Positions 36,786 to 46,115 of a stretch of DNA of 64,000 nucleotides are shown here, piece by piece. Position 1 is the stretch's first letter. Every line of letters starts with the position of its first letter. The translations under genes were made by a program, and so were the position numbers. This DNA is from Actinobacillus equuli (GTDB lineage Bacteria; Pseudomonadota; Gammaproteobacteria; Enterobacterales; Pasteurellaceae): assembly GCF_900636745.1 (NCBI RefSeq), contig NZ_LR134310.1:2100501-2164500 (forward strand), in the 5' to 3' direction. The notes below the pieces were generated by a model. The model was not told where the DNA came from. It did no database searches and worked only from the letters and a program-made list of their open reading frames with translations.

Positions 36786-36813
36786 AACATTTGCCAAAAG
36801 TCAGAAAAATTTA

Positions 36814-36844
36814 ACCGCTTGTTCGCCACAGCATAACAAGCGGT
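36814..36844. repeat. Outward-facing USS pair
   Basis: ACCGCTTGT (36814-36822) and ACAAGCGGT (36836-36844) form a 9-bp stem with a 13-nt loop, between grpE and the UPF0756 gene. Unlike most pairs here the USS strands are in the opposite order. Confidence 0.65.
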
Positions 36845-36855
36845 TCTTTTAGGAA

Positions 36856-37461
36856 TTAACCAGCAACCATTACCATTGCAGGGCGAAGTACGCGACCTTG
36901 TAGGGTATAACCTTTTTGTAAAACCACGCTGATATGGTTTGCTTCGATACCTTCCGCCGGTTGCATAGAAATTGCTTGGTGAAGTTCCGGATTGAAGACT
37001 TCGCCGACAACACCGACCGCTTCCACACCGAATTTAGCCAGAGTAGAGATAAATTCTTTATGGGTCATTTCCACACCGTCAACCAATGCCTGTGTTTTTT
37101 CATCGGTGACTGCCGTATCAAGCGCATTTAAGCCACGCTCAAGGTTATCTACTACGGTTAATAATTCTTTTGAGAATTTTTCGAGTGCGAATTTATGTGC
37201 TTTTTCCACATCTTGTTCAGCACGGCGGCGAATATTTTGGATTTCCGCTTGCGCACGTAATTGAATATCTTTTTCACGGTTGTCCGCTTCCGCAATATAA
37301 GTTTCTAACTCATTAATACGTGCATAAGCCGCTGCTAATTCAGCTTCAACCGGAAGCTCTTGGTTGTCTTCAACATTTTGTTCTAATTGTGCTTCTTGTG
37401 TGTCGATTGCAGTTTCTACTTCTTCGGTTTGAACTTGTGCATTTTCGTTTTGAGCTGTCAT
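36856..37461 (-). CDS. grpE: Nucleotide exchange factor GrpE
   Basis: GrpE releases ADP from DnaK in the heat-shock chaperone cycle. From the ATG at 37461 it has 201 residues (E. coli 197). An acidic N-terminal region ([20 protein letters not shown]) leads into a long coiled coil (about 40-100, [24 protein letters not shown]) and the C-terminal beta domain with [10 protein letters not shown] and [24 protein letters not shown] lies 8 bases before the chosen ATG; the longer frame to 37482 covers that site. Confidence 0.96.
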   Translation of the reverse strand: MTAQNENAQVQTEEVETAIDTQEAQLEQNVEDNQELPVEAELAAAYARINELETYIAEADNREKDIQLRAQAEIQNIRRRAEQDVEKAHKFALEKFSKELLTVVDNLERGLNALDTAVTDEKTQALVDGVEMTHKEFISTLAKFGVEAVGVVGEVFNPELHQAISMQPAEGIEANHISVVLQKGYTLQGRVLRPAMVMVAG

Positions 37462-37705
37462 TTTAAATCCTCTTCGTTTCAAATATATAAATGAAAAATC
37501 TTTACTAATATAGCGTTAAATTTGCTGATTTCAAGGTAAAAGCGGTAATGCGGATAAATTATTAAAAATAATTTGCAAAAAATTGTCATTTTGATTAGAA
37601 AATCCTTGCAAAATCTAGGGGGTGGCTTAAAATCGCCCTCGTCTTTTGAGCCCTTAGGCAAGGCTATATTTTTTACTCATCTTTTCTTTAACGGAGAAAA
37701 ATTAA

Positions 37706-38788
37706 ATGAAAAAATTAGCGGGTTTATTTGCAGCAGGTTTAGCAACAGTTGCATTAACAGCGTGTAATGAAGAAAAGCCAAAAGCAGCTGAAGCAGCGGC
37801 TCAACCGGCAGCAGCGGGAACAGTTCACCTTTATACTTGGACTGAATATGTGCCTGAAGGCTTGTTAGATGAATTCACAAAGCAAACTGGTATCAAAGTA
37901 GAGGTTTCAAGCCTTGAATCTAACGAAACCATGTATGCAAAATTAAAATTACAAGGTAAAGATGGCGGTTACGATGTTATCGCACCTTCTAACTACTTCG
38001 TTTCAAAAATGGCGAAAGAAGGTATGTTAGCGGAATTAGATCACGCACAACTTCCTGTAATCAAAGAGTTAAACCAAGATTGGTTAAACAAACCTTATGA
38101 CCAAGGTAACAAATACTCTTTACCACAATTATTAGGTGCGCCGGGTATTGCATTTAACACGGCTGATTACCAAGGTGATGCGTTCACTTCTTGGGGTGAC
38201 TTATGGAAACCTGAGTTTGCGAATAAAGTACAATTATTAGATGACGCACGTGAAGTATTTAACATTGCGTTATTAAAATTAGGTAAAAACCCTAATACAA
38301 CTAATCCTGAAGAGATCAAAGCGGCTTACGAAGAATTGAAAAAATTACGTCCGAACGTACTTTCTTTCACTTCTGATAACCCGGCGAACTCATTTATCGC
38401 AGGTGAGGTATCTGTAGGTCAATTATGGAACGGTTCTGTACGTATTGCGAAAAAAGAACAAGCGCCGGTAAACATGGTATTCCCGAAAGAAGGTCCTGTG
38501 CTTTGGGTTGATACGTTAGCAATTCCTGCGAATGCGAAAAACAAAGAAAATGCACATAAGTTAATCAACTACTTATTAAGTGCACCGGTTGCGGAAAAAT
38601 TAACTTTAGAAATCGGTTACCCGACTTCAAACGTAGAAGCGTTAAAAACATTACCGAAAGAGATTACCGAAGATCCGGCAATCTATCCGACAGCTGAAGT
38701 GTTAAAAGCGGCACAATGGCAAGACGATGTAGGTGATGCAATCGAACTTTACGAAAAATATTACCAAGAATTAAAAGCGGCGAAATAA
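37706..38788 (+). CDS. potD: Spermidine/putrescine-binding lipoprotein
   Basis: PotD is the substrate-binding part of the PotABCD polyamine ABC importer. It has 360 residues. The signal peptide MKKLAGLFAAGLATVALTACNEE ends in lipobox LTAC, so it is membrane-tethered rather than freely periplasmic. The fold is a type 2 periplasmic binding protein: VHLYTWTEYVPEGLLDEFTKQTGIKVEVSS at the N-terminus, YDVIAPSNYFVSKM, and DTLAIPANAKNKENAHKLINYLL. No potABC genes are adjacent; orphan potD copies are known in Pasteurellaceae. A terminator follows closely. Confidence 0.93.
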   Translation: MKKLAGLFAAGLATVALTACNEEKPKAAEAAAQPAAAGTVHLYTWTEYVPEGLLDEFTKQTGIKVEVSSLESNETMYAKLKLQGKDGGYDVIAPSNYFVSKMAKEGMLAELDHAQLPVIKELNQDWLNKPYDQGNKYSLPQLLGAPGIAFNTADYQGDAFTSWGDLWKPEFANKVQLLDDAREVFNIALLKLGKNPNTTNPEEIKAAYEELKKLRPNVLSFTSDNPANSFIAGEVSVGQLWNGSVRIAKKEQAPVNMVFPKEGPVLWVDTLAIPANAKNKENAHKLINYLLSAPVAEKLTLEIGYPTSNVEALKTLPKEITEDPAIYPTAEVLKAAQWQDDVGDAIELYEKYYQELKAAK

Positions 38789-38809
38789 TTCGTTAGCTTA
38801 ATAGATAAG

Positions 38810-38840
38810 GCCCTCGAGAAGCGATTTTCGAGGGCTCTTT
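38810..38840 (+). terminator. potD terminator
   Basis: GCCCTCGA and TCGAGGGC with a 10-nt loop, then TCTTTCATTTTT, about 22 bp after the potD stop. Confidence 0.88.
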
Positions 38841-38847
38841 CATTTTT

Positions 38848-38894
38848 ACAAGCGGTCGTATTTTACAAAATTTTTGCGAAAAACGACCGCTTGT
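38848..38894. repeat. Inverted USS pair
   Basis: ACAAGCGGTCGT (38848-38859) and ACGACCGCTTGT (38883-38894) make a perfect 12-bp stem between potD and norM. Together with the potD terminator it isolates the two genes. Confidence 0.7.
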
Positions 38895-38932
38895 TGCCGT
38901 ATAATAACCTCCGTATTTTGAAAGAGGTAATT

Positions 38933-40324
38933 ATGAATCTGCAATGGCAAAAATATCCGGAAAACACACGAAAACTATTTAAACTCACGCTGCCGATTTT
39001 TATTTCTCAGCTCTCGGTGGCGGGAATGGGGCTAGCTGATATCGTGATGGCGGGGCTGGTGAGTGATGATGATGTGTCTGCGATTGCGGTGAGTAATTCC
39101 ATCTATTTCCCTCTCTTTTTATTTGTATTAGGTTTACTTAATGCGATCACACCAACTGTTTCTTATTTAAACGGTTCGAATCAGCGTCATTTGATTGCCC
39201 ACCAAATTCGCCAAGGCTTTTGGTTGGTTTGGGCGTGTGCGGTTCCTTTGATTTTCGTGTTCCTAAATAGTCATTGGATTTTAGACTATATGAATACGCC
39301 GCAAGCTTTTTCGATTAAATCGCAACAATATTTAGCGATTATGGCAATCGGTGTGGTGCCGGCACTATTGGCGGTCAATTTGCGTTGTATGAATGATGGT
39401 TTATCGAATCCGAAGCCGGCAATGCGTATCACTTTCTTAGGGCTATTGCTGAATATTCCGCTCAATTATATTTTTATTTTCGGTAAGTTTGGATTACCGG
39501 AAATGGGGGCGGTCGGTTGTGGCGTAGCGACAGCGATCGTGAACTGGATCATGTTCTTGTTGTTATTCCATTACAGCTACACTAATAAATCTCAGAAAGA
39601 TATCGGCTTATTTAACCGTTGGTTTGAAATGCCAAGCGGTCAAACTTTGCTAAAAATTTGCAAATTGGGTTTGCCGATCGGCTTTGCGACTTTTACCGAA
39701 GTGATGTTGTTTTCGGCGTCCGCTTTACTGCTTTCGCCACTCGGTTCACAAGTGGTGGCAAGTCATCAGGCAGCACTACAAACCAGTTCGTTATTATTTA
39801 TGATTCCAATGTCTTTCAGTATTGCGACCACGATTGTGGTAGGAAAAACCTTAGGGCAGAAACAAGTTGAAGAGGCAAAAATTATTAGCTATCACGCGCT
39901 GATTACCGGTGCGCTGTTTGCGTTAGCGGCAGCGGTCGTGATTGTGATTTTAGATGAAATTATTCCACTGGCATTTACCAGTGATCCGGTTTCGATTGCA
40001 ATTGCGGCGCATTTATTGTTGTTTGCAGCGGTATATCAAATTCCGGATTCGTTACAAGCGGTGGCAAACGGTATTCTGCGTGGTTATAAACATACCAAAC
40101 CGATTTTATATGTCACAATGTTCTGTTATTGGGTGATCGGTATGCCGTTCGGCTATATTTTAGCGCGAACGGATTGGATTGTTGAACCGATGGCTGCATC
40201 AGGATTTTGGTTTATTTTCTGTGTCAGTTTAAGTATTGCCGCCGGTTTGTTAATTTACCAAATGTACAAAATCCAACAGGTTCCTGCGGATCAATTACTA
40301 GCAAAATTAGAACGCATTAAATAA
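38933..40324 (+). CDS. norM: MATE-family multidrug efflux pump NorM
   Basis: A 463-residue, 12-helix cation-coupled exporter of the MATE family, which removes cationic dyes and fluoroquinolones in relatives. The N-terminus FKLTLPIFISQLSVAGMGLADIVMAGLVSD (about 13-42) is the NorM signature, repeated in the second half near GLPIGFATFTEVMLFSASALL. GAGGT 5 bases before the ATG at 38933 decides the start; the longer frame from 38891 begins inside the USS hairpin. The gene runs into recB after 7 bp, so the two are probably co-transcribed. Confidence 0.93.
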   Translation: MNLQWQKYPENTRKLFKLTLPIFISQLSVAGMGLADIVMAGLVSDDDVSAIAVSNSIYFPLFLFVLGLLNAITPTVSYLNGSNQRHLIAHQIRQGFWLVWACAVPLIFVFLNSHWILDYMNTPQAFSIKSQQYLAIMAIGVVPALLAVNLRCMNDGLSNPKPAMRITFLGLLLNIPLNYIFIFGKFGLPEMGAVGCGVATAIVNWIMFLLLFHYSYTNKSQKDIGLFNRWFEMPSGQTLLKICKLGLPIGFATFTEVMLFSASALLLSPLGSQVVASHQAALQTSSLLFMIPMSFSIATTIVVGKTLGQKQVEEAKIISYHALITGALFALAAAVVIVILDEIIPLAFTSDPVSIAIAAHLLLFAAVYQIPDSLQAVANGILRGYKHTKPILYVTMFCYWVIGMPFGYILARTDWIVEPMAASGFWFIFCVSLSIAAGLLIYQMYKIQQVPADQLLAKLERIK

Positions 40325-40331
40325 TGATTGA

Positions 40332-43300
40332 ATGTTGAGTAAAATAATGAAAACCCTTTCTCCGATTGAACTGCCGTTAAATTGTACCGCATTAATTGAA
40401 GCGTCCGCCGGTACCGGCAAAACCTTTACCATGGCGAATTTATATTTGCGTTTGCTACTAGGAATTGGTTGTACGCCTTTAACGGTTGAGCAGATCTTGG
40501 TGGTAACCTTTACTAAAGCGGCAACCGAAGAATTACGTGATCGTATTCGTAAAAACATCAAAGCTTGTCGTACTTTTTTACAAGAATACGATGCGGAAAA
40601 ATCCTATGATGCCAAGGATTTCTTCTTCCAATTAGGTCAGCAGCTTGAAAGTGTGGAAGAGGCGATTCTACGTTTACGTATTGCCGAACGCGAGATCGAT
40701 TTAGCCAGCATTTTTACCATTCACAGTTTCTGCCAAAAGATGTTGTTTCAATTTGCGTTTGATTCGGGTATGCGTTTTGACAGCGATTTGCAGCCGGATG
40801 AGAGTGATTTGTTACGCCGTTTAAGTGAAGAAGTTTGGCGTGAAATGTTCTATCCGATGGGGCTGACCGAAACGGCGGCAGTAGCGGAATATCTCGGCAC
40901 ACCGGACAATGCTTTTGCGGCAATTCGTGTCTTTGTGTCTGCCGAATTACCATTATTGTCGGATGAACAACACTGGTTGAATGGCGATCTCGCTACTCAT
41001 TTGGCTGCCTTGCAGCATTTTTTAGTGGATGCTAAACAGCATTGGTTGGCACACGGAGAAGAAATCAGTCGCTTAATTGAAACCGAATTAGCGAAAAAAT
41101 ATAAAACCGGCGAGAAAAAAGCACTTAATCGCCGTTCTTACCAAACTCGTTACTTAGAAAAATGGCGTGCTTCCGTGGACGAATGGGCGGCAAGCTCGCT
41201 TTCCTATTTGCCGGAAGAACAGTTTGAGCGCTTCTGTCAGGATTTTCTAAACGAAAAAGCGGAAGAGGGCGCAGAACCGTTAGTTCATCCGCATTTTGCA
41301 AAAAATCAGCAAATTTTGACCGCTTATCAACAGCAGTTTGCGAATAAACAGAAGCCGTTATTGCTCTATCAATTCTTACTCGCACTGAGAAAAAAGCTAG
41401 CGGATTATAAAGCGACGCATAGTGAAAAAAGTTTTAACGATATGCTCAGCTTTCTTAATCAAGCCTTAAAAGGTGAGAGAGGAACAGCATTAGCTGCACA
41501 AATTCAAGCGCAATTCCCGTTCGCGATGATCGATGAGTTCCAAGATACCGATAAAGAGCAATATGAAATCTTCCACAAGGTTTTTATGCAGGAAGCACAT
41601 ACGAATCACGGATTTATTATGATCGGCGACCCGAAACAGTCGATCTATAGATTCCGAGGTGCGGATATTTTCACTTATTTGACCGCTTCTCAACAGGCGC
41701 AACAAAAACGTACATTAGCCAAAAACTGGCGTTCGTTGCCGCCAATTGTGAGCGCAACCAATCGTTTATTTGAATTTCCGGCAGCTGCTGAAAATAGTCC
41801 TTTCTTGTATCAAGGTATTCAGTTTCATTCGGTTGAGGCGAAAGAGAGCGAAGCTGAATTAATTGGCGCCGACTATGTAAATTGTTATCTACAAGCAAAA
41901 TTTGATGAAAAATTAGCGGCAAAGCAGTGTGCTTACCAAATTCAGCAGCAGCTTAAGCAAATGGAAGCGGGTGAATTTGGCTTAAAATTTACCAATACTA
42001 CGGAAGAGATTAATGCGTTTCAGGCAAAAGATATTGCAATTTTGGTGCGTAGCCACTCGCAAGCTACATTGATAAAAAGTGCATTAGCCGAACTGGGCAT
42101 TCGTTCGGTATTTTTGTCGGAAAAAGAAAGCGTCTATCAATCGGAAACCGCCAAAGAATTATTGTGGGTGTTGTATGCCTGTTTAAATCCGTATCATCAA
42201 ACCAATTTACTCAGTGCGTTAGGCACCACTCTTTGGGGGCTTTCGGCAACGGAGATTCATCAACTCAAAAATAGCGAATTACTGTGGGATGAACAGGTCG
42301 GACGCTTTATTGCATATCAGCAAATTTGGCAACAACAAGGTATTTTACCGATGTTGCATAAGTTATTTATGCAAGAGGGAATTATTGAGCGCTTACGAGC
42401 TAATCCGCGCGACAGTGATCGCCGCCTAACGGATTTATTGCATTTAACGGAATTACTACAAAATGCTATGCCGAGCTTAGAAAATGAATCGGCGTTAGTG
42501 CGTTGGTATGAACGTCAACTGGCAAAAACGGATAGCACCGAAGAGCATATTTTACGCTTAGAAAGTGAAGAAGAACTGATTAAAATCGTGACTATTCACG
42601 GTTCAAAAGGTTTGCAATATCCGATCGTTTGGTTGCCGTTTATCGGTAAAAAAAATCAGGGTTCTAAAGCAAGCAATTTGGCTATCTACCGTGATGAACA
42701 AGGGCAAGCACATTGGTATTTCGGTAAACCGTCAGAGGAAGTACAAGCACTGATGGATCAGGAAGAATTGGCTGAAGATCTGCGTTTGCTTTATGTAGCG
42801 GTTACTCGAGCGGAATCACAGCTTAACTTGATTCTGCCACAACGTTTTGAAGACGGTTGGAATGCAGTGCATTATTTGCTGAGCAATGGTGAAATCGATT
42901 TAGATAAAAGCTATAAAGCGGAAATAAGTACATCGGAATATTTGCAACAAAAAGGGATTGACTGCCAAGCGGTTGAATTAGACGAAAAAATTGCAAATGA
43001 TGAATGGCGACCGACTCCACTTGCTATGGAGAGTTTATCCGCTTGTCATTTTACCGGACAGATTCAGCAGACGGGGCTAGTAACCAGCTTCAGTGCATTG
43101 CACCAACAACATGAATGGGCAATGCAACATCATACGGAATATAGTATGCCGAAAGTATTTGAGAATGCCGGACAAGATTATGACCAGCAACAGGTGCTTG
43201 CTCCCGAAACAGACAATATTTTTGCCTTGGAAAATGAAGGAACAATTGCCTATTCGTCTTATCAATTTCCTCACAGCACAAAGGTTGGGAATATTTTACA

Positions 43301-43955
43301 TAGCTTCTTTGAACACAATGATTTCCAACAAGCGGTCGATTTTGAGCAAATTCTTACCATTTGCGAGCAGTTGGGTTTAGATGAAAATTGGCACGAACCA
43401 TTGCAACAATGGTTTGAAAGGGTGCTTGCGACGCCGTTTAGTGAGGCGGAATTTGCGCTAAAAGACGTTCCGATGACAAAACGTTTGAACGAATGGCAGT
43501 TTTATTTACGTTTAAAAAATTCGGACGGATTACGCCAGCTAAATCAATTGTTAAAGCAATACAGTGCGGTTTCGGCAAAATTACCTGAATTGAATTTGCC
43601 ACAATTGGAAGGCTATATCCGTGGTTTTGTTGATTGTATCGTACAAATGCACGGTAAATTTTATCTGATCGATTATAAGTCCAATTTCTTAGGCTATTTA
43701 GCGCAAGATTACAGCCGACAAAATTTGGAAAAAACGATCGGGCAATATCGCTATGATTTGCAATATCTGCTTTATACGTTGGCGCTGCATCGCTATTTAC
43801 GAGTACGTTTGGGTGAACAGTATGAGTATGAGCGTGATTTTGGCGGCGTGGCATATTTATTCTTACGAGGAATGAACGGCACACCGAATAGCGGTGTATT
43901 TTTTGAAAAACCTTGCAAGCAATTAATTGAAGGCATGGATGAAATATTCGGCTAA
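40332..43955 (+). CDS. recB: Exodeoxyribonuclease V subunit beta
   Basis: RecB is the 3'-5' helicase and nuclease subunit of RecBCD, which processes double-strand breaks and loads RecA. It has 1207 residues (E. coli 1180). Walker A is LIEASAGTGKTFTMANLYLRLL (about 22-43). UvrD-type motifs follow: FAMIDEFQDTDKEQYEIF, GDPKQSIYRFRGADIF, IVTIHGSKGLQYPIV and LLYVAVTRAESQL. The C-terminal nuclease has YLIDYKSNFLGY. recC, ptr and recD are not adjacent, unlike E. coli. An alternative start is the Met at 40347; homology to E. coli favours the longer form. Confidence 0.96.
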   Translation: MLSKIMKTLSPIELPLNCTALIEASAGTGKTFTMANLYLRLLLGIGCTPLTVEQILVVTFTKAATEELRDRIRKNIKACRTFLQEYDAEKSYDAKDFFFQLGQQLESVEEAILRLRIAEREIDLASIFTIHSFCQKMLFQFAFDSGMRFDSDLQPDESDLLRRLSEEVWREMFYPMGLTETAAVAEYLGTPDNAFAAIRVFVSAELPLLSDEQHWLNGDLATHLAALQHFLVDAKQHWLAHGEEISRLIETELAKKYKTGEKKALNRRSYQTRYLEKWRASVDEWAASSLSYLPEEQFERFCQDFLNEKAEEGAEPLVHPHFAKNQQILTAYQQQFANKQKPLLLYQFLLALRKKLADYKATHSEKSFNDMLSFLNQALKGERGTALAAQIQAQFPFAMIDEFQDTDKEQYEIFHKVFMQEAHTNHGFIMIGDPKQSIYRFRGADIFTYLTASQQAQQKRTLAKNWRSLPPIVSATNRLFEFPAAAENSPFLYQGIQFHSVEAKESEAELIGADYVNCYLQAKFDEKLAAKQCAYQIQQQLKQMEAGEFGLKFTNTTEEINAFQAKDIAILVRSHSQATLIKSALAELGIRSVFLSEKESVYQSETAKELLWVLYACLNPYHQTNLLSALGTTLWGLSATEIHQLKNSELLWDEQVGRFIAYQQIWQQQGILPMLHKLFMQEGIIERLRANPRDSDRRLTDLLHLTELLQNAMPSLENESALVRWYERQLAKTDSTEEHILRLESEEELIKIVTIHGSKGLQYPIVWLPFIGKKNQGSKASNLAIYRDEQGQAHWYFGKPSEEVQALMDQEELAEDLRLLYVAVTRAESQLNLILPQRFEDGWNAVHYLLSNGEIDLDKSYKAEISTSEYLQQKGIDCQAVELDEKIANDEWRPTPLAMESLSACHFTGQIQQTGLVTSFSALHQQHEWAMQHHTEYSMPKVFENAGQDYDQQQVLAPETDNIFALENEGTIAYSSYQFPHSTKVGNILHSFFEHNDFQQAVDFEQILTICEQLGLDENWHEPLQQWFERVLATPFSEAEFALKDVPMTKRLNEWQFYLRLKNSDGLRQLNQLLKQYSAVSAKLPELNLPQLEGYIRGFVDCIVQMHGKFYLIDYKSNFLGYLAQDYSRQNLEKTIGQYRYDLQYLLYTLALHRYLRVRLGEQYEYERDFGGVAYLFLRGMNGTPNSGVFFEKPCKQLIEGMDEIFG

Positions 43956-43967
43956 TTAAGCAAATAA

Positions 43968-44000
43968 AAGGGCTACCGGTTGGTAGCCCTTATTTTTGTA
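43968..44000. terminator. Terminator between recB and nupC
   Basis: A 10-bp stem, AAGGGCTACC and GGTAGCCCTT, with loop GGTT and then ATTTTTG. It serves both converging genes. A USS core (44019-44027) overlaps the last codons of nupC. Confidence 0.9.
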
Positions 44001-44027
44001 AAAAAGGAAAGAAATTCGACCGCTTGT

Positions 44028-45278
44028 TTAGCTTAATGCTACACCGCTTAATTCAATAAAGAAGCCGGCGATGGTTGCGCTCATTAAGTTTGCTAATGTA
44101 CCGGCGATTACTGATTTTAAACCAAGACGAGCGATGTCAGAGCGGCGGTTTGGCGCCATACTACCGATACCACCGATAAGAATTGCGATCGCACTGAAGT
44201 TTGAGAAACCGCATAAGGCAAAGGTAATAATCGCTTTAGTTTTATCGGTTAACACCACAGCCGCATCCGGTTGTAGGTATTTGGCAAATTCTAAATAGCC
44301 GACAAATTCGTTCACCGCTAATTTCATACCGATCATTTGACCTGCAATACCGGCTTCTTCCCATGGTACACCGATTAAGTAAGCAACCGGTTTGAATAAG
44401 TAACCAAGTAATACCTGTAAGGTTAAACCTTCAATACCGAACGTATTGCCTACACCGCCGATTAAGCCGTTTAACAATGCAATAACCGCAATAAAGGCAA
44501 TTAACATTGCACCAACGTTAAGTGCTAACATCATACCTGAGCTTGCACCGTTTGCGAGTGCTTCTACTACGTTGTGTGGTTGTTCAAGATCAACACCCTC
44601 ATCAATCGTATCTTTAAATTGTTCTGTTTGTGGATACATTAATTTCGCAAATAATAAACCGGCAGGTGCCGCCATAAATGACGCGGCGATGAGGTAAGTC
44701 AGCGGAACCCCCATACCTGCATAACCCGCCATCACTGAACCTGCGATAGACGCTGTACCACCACACATAATCGCAAATAATTCAGAGTCAGTCATTTTAT
44801 TGATAAACGGTTTAACCACTAACGGCGCTTCTGTTTGACCAACAAAAATATTTGCCGCAGCAGACATGGATTCCGCTTTAGATGTACCAAGCGCTTTTTG
44901 TAAGCCGCCACCTAAAATTTTGATTACCCATTGCATTACACCGATGTAATACAACACAGAAATTAACGCAGAGAAGAAAATGATTACCGGTAATACTTTT
45001 ACCGCAAAAATAAAGCCTAAATTACTCGGATCAGCTAAGTTACCGAAGACGAAAGCAATACCGTCATTACCGTAATTGATGACGTTACTGATACAGTTTG
45101 CCGCTGCTAATAACGCATTGCGACCTGCCGGCACATATAAGATAAGTGCGGCAAAACAGATTTGAATGGCTAATGCGCCAAATACGGTACGGAAGTTGAT
45201 GGCACGCCGGTTATTGGAAAAGAGTAAGCCTATTGCCAGTAACACGAAAATACCGATGACACTCATTAATGTACTCAT
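44028..45278 (-). CDS. nupC: NupC-family nucleoside:cation symporter
   Basis: A concentrative nucleoside transporter of 416 residues (E. coli NupC 400). It has many hydrophobic segments. Family motifs are [15 protein letters not shown]-like ([19 protein letters not shown], about 140-158), [25 protein letters not shown] (about 161-185), [15 protein letters not shown] and [20 protein letters not shown]. The ATG at 45278 has GAGGTG upstream, better than the Met three codons earlier. It lies 39 bp downstream of yjjW on the same strand and probably belongs to a yjjI-yjjW-nupC operon. Confidence 0.92.
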   Translation of the reverse strand: MSTLMSVIGIFVLLAIGLLFSNNRRAINFRTVFGALAIQICFAALILYVPAGRNALLAAANCISNVINYGNDGIAFVFGNLADPSNLGFIFAVKVLPVIIFFSALISVLYYIGVMQWVIKILGGGLQKALGTSKAESMSAAANIFVGQTEAPLVVKPFINKMTDSELFAIMCGGTASIAGSVMAGYAGMGVPLTYLIAASFMAAPAGLLFAKLMYPQTEQFKDTIDEGVDLEQPHNVVEALANGASSGMMLALNVGAMLIAFIAVIALLNGLIGGVGNTFGIEGLTLQVLLGYLFKPVAYLIGVPWEEAGIAGQMIGMKLAVNEFVGYLEFAKYLQPDAAVVLTDKTKAIITFALCGFSNFSAIAILIGGIGSMAPNRRSDIARLGLKSVIAGTLANLMSATIAGFFIELSGVALS

Positions 45279-45317
45279 ACTAAACACCTCATAAAAAATT
45301 AAAAATAAAAAGTTAAA

Positions 45318-46115
45318 TTAATAAATCGTGACAATTTTGGTTATGCCGCATGCTTTTGCAAAAGCGGCTAATTCATCTGTTTGTTCAATCGTCGGAACAA
45401 ACGGTTTAAGTCCTTCTTCATCCCGTGCGCCTTTGGTATGTACTCGAATAATTTTTAGCAGCACATCAGGATAATCAGTGAGTAGCGTTGCAACTGTTTT
45501 AATTAATGCTTTGGCATCAAAAAAGTCATTTACATAAACCAATCTGACTTCTTCCACTTTACCAAGCGGTAATAATTTGGCTAAATTTTGCAAATTACGT
45601 TGCAGGTTTTCCGGTTTGATATGATTAATTGTCGGAATGATTTGTTCCGGCACTTTCCCTTGCTGATTTTTGCGATCAAAGCAGAGTGTCTGTAAGCCTT
45701 CGCCGTCACCTTTTAGATCAAATAAAAATTTATCGGTAACCTGAATTAACGGCTCAATCGTTTCATAATCAAAAAAGCCGCTACTATCTAAATAACAAGT
45801 CAGCCCTTGCTGTTTAAGCGTTTCGAATAACGGTACTAACTTTTTGTGATGGATGGTTGGCTCGCCGCCGGAAACCGTTACCCCTCGAATAAACGGAACC
45901 GCATCCATCACTTGCTCGTACAAGTATTGCAAGCTGACTTGTTTTGCTTCCGGTGTATGACGTGGAATGGTTTCCGGATTATGGCAATACAGGCAATTTA
46001 GTTTGCAACCTTGTAGGAAAATACTGGTGCGATTACCCTGTCCTTCTACATTCGAGAACGGAATAATGCGGTGTAACGGCACCAGAATATCGGATAACGC
46101 CGGCATCTTATTCAT
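45318..46115 (-). CDS. yjjW: YjjW family glycyl-radical enzyme activase
   Basis: A 265-residue radical-SAM activase that should install the glycyl radical on YjjI. The cluster motif is LQGCKLNCLYCHNPET (Cys-x3-Cys-x2-Cys, about 38-53), followed by the SAM-binding VTVSGGEPTIHH (about 86-97) and FDLKGDG. No ferredoxin-type cysteine insert is present between the cluster motif and SGGEP. The ATG at 46115 overlaps the last 8 bases of yjjI and is followed by MNKMPALSD; the longer frame upstream is only overlap. Expression must be coupled to yjjI. Confidence 0.9.
   Translation of the reverse strand: MNKMPALSDILVPLHRIIPFSNVEGQGNRTSIFLQGCKLNCLYCHNPETIPRHTPEAKQVSLQYLYEQVMDAVPFIRGVTVSGGEPTIHHKKLVPLFETLKQQGLTCYLDSSGFFDYETIEPLIQVTDKFLFDLKGDGEGLQTLCFDRKNQQGKVPEQIIPTINHIKPENLQRNLQNLAKLLPLGKVEEVRLVYVNDFFDAKALIKTVATLLTDYPDVLLKIIRVHTKGARDEEGLKPFVPTIEQTDELAAFAKACGITKIVTIY

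Noticed and set aside
37606-37633. potD promoter TTGCAA-16-TAAAAT
   Set aside because: The -35 match is weak and the region is A/T-rich; it was not strong enough to list as a feature.
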